Shown: positions 59,224-64,000 of the stretch, one piece after another
How positions within the stretch are numbered: position 1 is the stretch's first letter
How the letters are laid out: each line of letters begins with the position of its first letter
Source of the DNA: G963676655 sp963676655
Lineage (GTDB): Bacteria; Verrucomicrobiota; Lentisphaeria; Victivallales; Victivallaceae
Assembly: GCA_963676655.2 (NCBI GenBank)
Contig: CAXXKX010000002.1
Coordinates: 1,580,767 to 1,644,766 of the forward strand
Length of the DNA stretch: 64,000 nucleotides
Direction: 5' to 3'
Translations under genes and position numbers: made by a program
Notes under the pieces: model-generated
What the model was told of the DNA's origin: nothing
Database searches by the model: none
What the model saw: the letters and a program-made list of their open reading frames with translations, nothing else

Positions 59224-60315
59224 ATGAAAACAGGATTCATCGGGTGCGGCGGTTTTGCCGGGGGAACCCATATTCCCAATGTAATGAAAAATCCTAATAT
59301 CGAGGTTAAATGGTTTTGCGACCTTAACCAGACACTGCTGGATGATCTGCGGCAAAAATATCCGGACGTAAAAGTCACATCGGATATGATGGAGGTATTT
59401 GAGGATAAGGAAATAGAATCGATAATATGTTCAACCAAACCCGACTGCCGCATGCCGATCATGGAAGCGGCGGTCAAGTACGGTAAACATCTTTTTGTCG
59501 AAAAACCGTTGTGTTATGACGATAACGATATTGCGAAAATGACGGAGCTGATCGGTGAGTCTGATATTAAATTCATGGTCGGCTTCAACCGGCCCTACAG
59601 CCCGATGATGCAGGACGCTAAAAAGCTGTACAAACAACATAAAAAAGGCAATACCAATATCATTTACCGGATTATCGGGGAAGGGGTAAGGCTTTGGCCG
59701 TTTCACCACTATGACGCGGTAATCAATCGCGGCGAATCGACGATTGTCCATGAGGCTACTCATATTTTCGATCTGCTCAACTGGCTGACCGACTCGGTCC
59801 CCGTCAGTGTCTACACTATTGGCGGCGGCAACGTTGACAATATTATTACTCTGGAATATCCGGGCGATGTTACCGCTGTAATCATTTCCGGCGACAATGC
59901 CAATGCCGGCGTTCCCAAAGAGTATCTGGAAGTAAATACAAACTGCGGCGTGATTAAAGGCTGTGACTTCATAGAACTGGAAGCATTCGGATTTGACGAC
60001 AATATCTATTTCAACCGGACCTATGATTACACAATTGCCGGGAAAGCCCATAATACTTCCATCAAAGAGGCTGAAGAAAAAATGCGGCAATGGCGCAAGA
60101 GTCTGACGTCGGAACAAATCAAAGTCGGTTACTATTACGATACTATGGTGAAAGAGGACAAAGGTCATTATAATGAACTTGAATTCTTTCGTCGTGCTGT
60201 TGCCGGTGAAGTGGAAATAGAAACCGGCGTTACTGCCGGAGCAGTAGCCCAGCTTACCGCTTCAGCCGCCATCAAATCATGGCAAGACAAACTTCCGGTC
60301 AAACTGGTATTCTGA
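59224..60315 (+). CDS. Gfo/Idh/MocA family oxidoreductase
   Basis: This 363-residue NAD(P)-dependent dehydrogenase has the N-terminal Rossmann motif (TGFIGCGGFAGGTHI) and the EKP motif (FVEKPL, residues 93-95). The substrate domain carries STIVHEATHIFDLLNW, with the conserved His. Family members oxidise or interconvert sugars and inositols, and some are NAD-dependent glycosidases. Being last in the GH20 operon suggests it acts on the monosaccharide released upstream. GAGG lies 12 bases upstream of the ATG. A clear terminator follows. Confidence 0.88.
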   Translation: MKTGFIGCGGFAGGTHIPNVMKNPNIEVKWFCDLNQTLLDDLRQKYPDVKVTSDMMEVFEDKEIESIICSTKPDCRMPIMEAAVKYGKHLFVEKPLCYDDNDIAKMTELIGESDIKFMVGFNRPYSPMMQDAKKLYKQHKKGNTNIIYRIIGEGVRLWPFHHYDAVINRGESTIVHEATHIFDLLNWLTDSVPVSVYTIGGGNVDNIITLEYPGDVTAVIISGDNANAGVPKEYLEVNTNCGVIKGCDFIELEAFGFDDNIYFNRTYDYTIAGKAHNTSIKEAEEKMRQWRKSLTSEQIKVGYYYDTMVKEDKGHYNELEFFRRAVAGEVEIETGVTAGAVAQLTASAAIKSWQDKLPVKLVF

Positions 60316-60330
60316 ACTGAAACATATATG

Positions 60331-60356
60331 TCCCATAAGTCCTATGGGATTTTTTC
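60331..60356 (+). terminator. Terminator of the hexosaminide operon
   Basis: TCCCATA (60331-60337) pairs with TATGGGA (60343-60349) around AGTCC, followed by TTTTTTCTC. Confidence 0.85.
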
Positions 60357-60501
60357 TCTTGCCAGGATGCCTGTGATTCTTAATATCTCTTTGCACGGAG
60401 ATATTGTATTTGGGCAAGCAAGGATTATATTATTATCAGGCAAATCAAGAATGGCATGAGAAAATTGCTTTTAACTCTTCTCTCAATTCAGGCCGGGAAA
60501 A

Positions 60502-61143
60502 ATGCATGATATATTGCGAAAAATTTATGACTTCAACGAATCGGAAAATGCTTTTATTATAAAGCTCTCACCCGATTCGTATCTGGATATTTTTAATAAG
60601 CTTGATCATAATCCTATCCGCAAAAAAGATTTGAATCAAAATGTCATAAACTACATCGAAGATTGCTCCGACGATATTCCTTTGGATAAAGACATTATTC
60701 TGGAAATCAAGATCAAAAAAGACTTTTACTCCAGAGATCTGGAAACCAGAGCAAGAAAAGGGCTGGTCAACTATTTCGAGTATATGGTCGAGTATTACCG
60801 GCTGAAGATGAAGGCACAGCGCTCGACATCATTATTTTTCGCGGCTCTGTTTATCATACTCGCGACATTATCTTTGACGTTCACTCCGCTTGCGTCGGAT
60901 GCAAAAAATATCTTATTTCAGACCTTGGTTCAGGGTATTTCTATTGGCTCCTGGGTTTTTCTCTGGGAAGCGATTGTCGGGGTTACCATTAAATACAAAC
61001 CCAACCGAATACAGTGCCAATTTTACAAACGTCTTTTAAACGCTAAAATTATTTTCATTAACAATAAAAACCAGAAACGTTCCCGCAAATTGCCGAAGTC
61101 ACCCAGGCCGCGCAGCCTAAAGCCTCCAGGCCGAATAGCTTAA
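60502..61143 (+). CDS. Conserved two-span membrane protein
   Basis: The 213-residue protein has a soluble N-terminal half (IYDFNESENAFIIKLSPDSY, DIFNKLDHNPIRKKDLN, DDIPLDKDIILEIKI). Two membrane spans follow at about 108-128 (SLFFAALFIILATLSLTF) and 138-160 (LFQTLVQGISIGSWVFLWEA). A basic C-terminal tail ends it (KRSRKLPKSPRPRSLK). I recall similar small membrane proteins of unknown function in diverse bacteria, so it is probably a real conserved family. GGGAAAA precedes the ATG. No operon partner is evident. Confidence 0.62.
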   Translation: MHDILRKIYDFNESENAFIIKLSPDSYLDIFNKLDHNPIRKKDLNQNVINYIEDCSDDIPLDKDIILEIKIKKDFYSRDLETRARKGLVNYFEYMVEYYRLKMKAQRSTSLFFAALFIILATLSLTFTPLASDAKNILFQTLVQGISIGSWVFLWEAIVGVTIKYKPNRIQCQFYKRLLNAKIIFINNKNQKRSRKLPKSPRPRSLKPPGRIA

Positions 61144-61181
61144 ATGCAGGTTGAACCGGTGTTTGTAAAGCTTATATGTCT

Positions 61182-61220
61182 TATAAGACCTATAAGACCT
61201 ATAAGACTTACAGGTCTTAT
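61182..61220. repeat. 9-bp tandem repeat ending in a hairpin
   Basis: TATAAGACC occurs at 61182, 61191 and (last base T) 61200. ATAAGACCT (61192-61200) pairs perfectly with AGGTCTTAT (61212-61220). It lies between two convergent genes and could act as a bidirectional terminator. Confidence 0.7.
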
Positions 61221-61233
61221 CATTTGAATCTCG

Positions 61234-61545
61234 TCAGTCCTGCTTTTTTTCCTGCTCTTTTTCGAGCTGGCGCATGATGATTTCGGCGGGGGTAAGGTAT
61301 TTCTTTTCGTTGTTGCATTCCTTGCAGCAGGCAACAATATTGCCCCGTGTGCTTTTGCCGCCTCGGGCAACCGGAACCAGATGGTCCATTGTCAACTCGT
61401 CCGGGGCGAATTTTTCACCGCAATAATGACATATTCCGCGATCAAGCTGTTCCTGCCACCATTTGGTTTTACGCAGTTCTTTGGCCTTCTGCCGTTCGCG
61501 GGCTATATGCTTTTCGTCTTTTTTTATGTCTATCCAGTCATCCAT
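61234..61545 (-). CDS. HNH endonuclease
   Basis: This 103-residue protein has the compact HNH fold. CHYCGEKF gives the first zinc Cys pair, DELTMDHLVPVARGG the catalytic Asp-His, GNIVACCKECNNEK the Asn and second Cys pair, and a charged C-terminal helix follows (AEIIMRQLEKEQEKKQD). Stand-alone HNH proteins of this kind may be restriction, repair or homing-type nucleases. The ATG at 61545 is chosen because GGAG lies 11 bases upstream; an ATG five codons earlier would consume that site. It follows the FAD dehydrogenase gene by 28 bases on the same strand. Confidence 0.8.
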   Translation of the reverse strand: MDDWIDIKKDEKHIARERQKAKELRKTKWWQEQLDRGICHYCGEKFAPDELTMDHLVPVARGGKSTRGNIVACCKECNNEKKYLTPAEIIMRQLEKEQEKKQD

Positions 61546-61573
61546 TAATAGATACTCCATTCAAAGGCAAAGT

Positions 61574-63169
61574 TTATTGATCCAGAATTGCCCCGGCAAT
61601 TTTCAGGCCGTCGACAGCGGCTGACATGATTCCACCGGCGTTGCCCGCGCCTTCGCCGGATAAATACAAGCCGGGCAGGGAGCTTTGCAGGGATTCTTTG
61701 TCGCGGATAAACCGGACCGGACTGGAAATATAGCTTTCAATCCCGACCAGCGTGCCTTGAGTCATAAATCCCGGAAAGACCTTTTCAAAGTATTTGAGTC
61801 CCACCCGCAGTGATCTGGCTGTTTTCTTCGGGAGCATTTCGTCGATTCTGGCCGGTTCCATGCCGAAACAATAGCTGGTATCTTTTCTACTTAATCCAAG
61901 GTGTTCATTGACGAAAGCCGCCGCGTCCTGGGCCGGGGCGGTATAACCGCCGCCGCCTGAGAAATAGGCTTGTGATTCAAGTTCGCGAATAATCATAAAT
62001 GCTTCAGCCGGACTTGAGAAGTCTTCTTTACTCTGGTTGACGATCAGACATGAATTGGCAAATTTACCGTTTCGGGCGAACCGGCTCATGCCGTTGGTGG
62101 AAAAACGTCCTTCTTCCGCGGTTGACGGCACGATTATTCCGCCCGGACACATACAGAAACTGCTGACGTTGCCAGCTCTGAGCTGCTTCGGCGGCCGGCT
62201 CACCAGATTGTATTCCGCCGCTCCAAGGCATGGATGCGGTGTTGAGGTGCCGTACTGGGTATAATTGACCATGCTTTGCTTGTGTTCAATCCTGGTACCG
62301 AGCTGGAAATCCTTTAATGCGTGATCAATTCCCGACGCGACCAGATTTTCAGTTAATTGACGTCCACCGAGACCATGAGCGAGAATTACCGCCGGGGCAT
62401 GAAGTTTTTCGCCGTCAACCGTAATCACGCCGCCGCAACGGCCGTTTTCCTCAAAGACTCCGGTAACTTCTCGGCCGGTAATGAATGTTCCACCCATGCT
62501 GATAATCTGTTCCCGGATAGATTTGACCATACCGGGCAGTTTGTCTGAACCGATGTGAGGGCGTTTAAGATACAATATTTCCTCCGGCGCGCCGTGATCG
62601 GCAAACAGCTTCAGAACAAAGCTGCCAAGCGGGTCTTTGGTCCGGGTATAGAGTTTACCGTCGGAATAGGCCCCGGCACCGCCTTCACCGATCAGAAAAT
62701 TGCTGTTAACATCGAGCTTTCCCGTTTCCATGAAATGACAGATGTCGGCGGTACGGCGGTCAACATCGAAACCGCGGTCGATTACCACCGGGGCACAACC
62801 GTAATGTGCCAGCAGCCAGGCCGCGCATAATCCGGCCGGGCCGGTCCCGACCACGATTACTCCTTTTGGAATATCTTTAGGAGAGTGGGCAGGAATGTCG
62901 GCCTCGAATGTCCACTTGCTGTCGTTCGGAGTAAGTTTTTCGTTTTCCTTCGGCGTTTCTGATAATTCAACGTGAACGGTGTAACCGATAAAAACCGCTT
63001 TGATTCTGGCGTCGACCCCCTTATTGGCGATCTGGTAATCCAATACCGCGGATTCAGGCACACCGCATTCCGTCGCGATGAACGGTTTGAGATTGGCATC
63101 AAGATCAACCAGGTCTGGCGCCAGTCCGGCGACCGGGACACGCAGATTGCGTAAAGTATAAAAAGACAT
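61574..63169 (-). CDS. FAD-dependent dehydrogenase (COG2509-type)
   Basis: This 531-residue flavoprotein has an N-terminal domain of about 100 residues, then the FAD-binding VIVVGTGPAGLCAAWLLAHY. FLIGEGGAGAYSDGKLYTRT is a family signature, and the C-terminus reads LYLSGEGAGNAGGIMSAAVD. It belongs to the uncharacterised FAD-dependent dehydrogenases of the HI0933/COG2509 kind. Substrate unknown. Its start overlaps the stop of the AMMECR1 gene (TAATG), so the two are coupled. Confidence 0.82.
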   Translation of the reverse strand: MSFYTLRNLRVPVAGLAPDLVDLDANLKPFIATECGVPESAVLDYQIANKGVDARIKAVFIGYTVHVELSETPKENEKLTPNDSKWTFEADIPAHSPKDIPKGVIVVGTGPAGLCAAWLLAHYGCAPVVIDRGFDVDRRTADICHFMETGKLDVNSNFLIGEGGAGAYSDGKLYTRTKDPLGSFVLKLFADHGAPEEILYLKRPHIGSDKLPGMVKSIREQIISMGGTFITGREVTGVFEENGRCGGVITVDGEKLHAPAVILAHGLGGRQLTENLVASGIDHALKDFQLGTRIEHKQSMVNYTQYGTSTPHPCLGAAEYNLVSRPPKQLRAGNVSSFCMCPGGIIVPSTAEEGRFSTNGMSRFARNGKFANSCLIVNQSKEDFSSPAEAFMIIRELESQAYFSGGGGYTAPAQDAAAFVNEHLGLSRKDTSYCFGMEPARIDEMLPKKTARSLRVGLKYFEKVFPGFMTQGTLVGIESYISSPVRFIRDKESLQSSLPGLYLSGEGAGNAGGIMSAAVDGLKIAGAILDQ

Positions 63170-63738
63170 TAATTTAACTCGCTTTCTGAGAAATGGATGG
63201 CGCGAAATACCTGAAAGCGGGCATCATCCACTTTCCACGCGCCGGGTTTCATGCCGGCTTTCATCGAGAGATGAGCCAGCGTTGTTTCACGGTCCCAGCC
63301 CTGTTCCGGCGCTACCTGCGGCAGAAATACCGCGCTGCGTCCGTACAGACGCATTAAAATTCCATGTTCACCGACAATGAATTCATCCGGAGATGAGATA
63401 TCCTCCATCGGGGTAAGGACTGATATTTCAAGATCAATATCCGGCAATTCCGATGCGGCCAACGGCCTGAACCGAGGATCGCTGAACGCGGCGTTGATGG
63501 CGTTTTTCTGTATATCTTTGCCCAGGGTCGTGTGCGGGATGATCGTGCCGATACAGCCGCGCAGTTGTCCAGTCGAGGTATGCAAGGTTACGAAGCATGC
63601 TCCCGGTTCATTCATTTCAGCCAACTCTGGCGGCGAGGGCAGGGGGGCGTTGTCAAGTCTTGCCTGAATTACCTTACGGACATAATCAAGCATTATTTTC
63701 TGTTTATCTGGACTTATTTCATTTTTATTGGCTGACAT
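63169..63738 (-). CDS. AMMECR1-family protein (AmmeMemoRadiSam protein A-like)
   Basis: The 189-residue protein is a homologue of human AMMECR1. The invariant GQLRGCIGT motif and the downstream INAAFSDPRFRPLAASELPD are present, along with HGILMRLYGRSAVFLPQVAP. In many bacteria it is encoded with Memo and radical SAM partners (AmmeMemoRadiSam system); neither is adjacent here, although the upstream side is cut by the window end. The ATG at 63738 has AAGGATG upstream. Biochemical function is unknown; a link to the coupled FAD dehydrogenase is suggested by gene overlap. Confidence 0.9.
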   Translation of the reverse strand: MSANKNEISPDKQKIMLDYVRKVIQARLDNAPLPSPPELAEMNEPGACFVTLHTSTGQLRGCIGTIIPHTTLGKDIQKNAINAAFSDPRFRPLAASELPDIDLEISVLTPMEDISSPDEFIVGEHGILMRLYGRSAVFLPQVAPEQGWDRETTLAHLSMKAGMKPGAWKVDDARFQVFRAIHFSESELN

Positions 63739-63791
63739 GATTGGCTCATCCTTTCTGAACACTTTGAACATCGAACATCGAATGTAATACA

Positions 63792-63982
63792 GATCCGGTC
63801 ATTCATCCTTGAATGGCGAATCTCCATTGAGCCGGACATGTTGCGCAGACAGTCGGCTCGAGGAACTCTCGCCCTTCACAAAAAATTCGATCCGGTCATT
63901 CATCCTTGAATGGCGAAACTCCGTTGAGCCGGACATGTTGCGCAGACAGTCGGCTCGAGGGACTCTCGCCCTCCACAAAAAA
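63792..63982. repeat. 97-bp tandem repeat, two copies
   Basis: Copies start at 63792 and 63889 and differ at only a few bases. Each holds CATTCA/TGAATG (a small hairpin), TGAGCCGGACATG, and GGCTCGAGGNACTCTCGCCC. An open frame runs through both but changes nothing that looks like a gene. Flanking AACATCGAA words (near 63765 and 63990) suggest further repeat structure continuing past the window. Confidence 0.85.
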
Positions 63983-64000
63983 CACTTTTAACATCGAATT

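Overview
The window looks like a chromosomal segment of a glycan-degrading, Gram-negative bacterium of the PVC group, most likely Lentisphaerota (Victivallales-like). This is an inference from gene content, not from a marker search. The clues are a pseudopilin-type protein with a terminal H-x-DG motif beside glycoside hydrolases, a GntR-type DNA-binding domain joined to a sugar-sensing domain, a secreted protein with an N-terminal segment I associate with PVC bacteria, many carbohydrate-active enzymes, and a TibC-type heptosyltransferase.

Layout. 0.2-5.4 kb: amino-sugar operon (YhcH, NagA, CapA-like phosphoesterase) followed by a sialate O-acetylesterase lipoprotein; a 14-bp tandem repeat lies between them. 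5.5-12.4 kb: an Imm26-like protein, a secreted six-hairpin glycosidase-like protein, two unrecognised membrane or secreted proteins, and a cluster of GC-rich hairpin repeats. 12.7-15.0 kb: GH4 alpha-galactosidase divergent from an AraC regulator. 15.0-19.2 kb: cell-shape operon (FabK-like enzyme, MreC, MreD, PBP2). 19.5-24.2 kb: a HEAT-repeat protein and a GH36 enzyme, once convergent neighbours, now separated by a 2.2-kb AT-rich islet bounded by 55-bp direct repeats. 24.7-29.0 kb: a secreted DnaJ-zinc-finger protein, a hybrid histidine kinase, and a DUF3806 and membrane protein pair. 29.1-36.3 kb: ValS, a TibC-type heptosyltransferase, an AraC regulator divergent from a GH51 arabinofuranosidase, and a glycyl-radical-enzyme remnant. 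36.6-46.1 kb: a tightly packed nine-gene unit with one canonical radical SAM enzyme, two B12-binding-type radical SAM enzymes, two GNAT-like proteins, an amidohydrolase, a hexapeptide-type membrane protein and a GH3 amide synthetase. I think this is a cryptic small-molecule or lipid pathway and the best candidate for something undescribed. 46.1-48.6 kb: AT-rich accessory stretch with a PD-(D/E)XK-like protein, broken gene remnants and tRNA-Arg(CCU). 48.6-52.4 kb: operon headed by an M28 peptidase fused to an AAC(3)-type acetyltransferase. 52.5-60.3 kb: hexosaminide operon (GntR/LacI-type regulator, pseudopilin, GH20, TIM-barrel glycosidase, Gfo/Idh/MocA oxidoreductase). 60.5-64 kb: small membrane protein, HNH nuclease, FAD dehydrogenase, AMMECR1 protein and a 97-bp tandem repeat.

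The sugar genes suggest a forager of sialylated or aminosugar glycans plus alpha-galactosides and arabinans, with local AraC or GntR regulators controlling small enzyme sets. Housekeeping genes (valS, mre/mrdA, tRNA) are intact. Function assignments rest on reading motifs in the translated sequence; no database search was possible.
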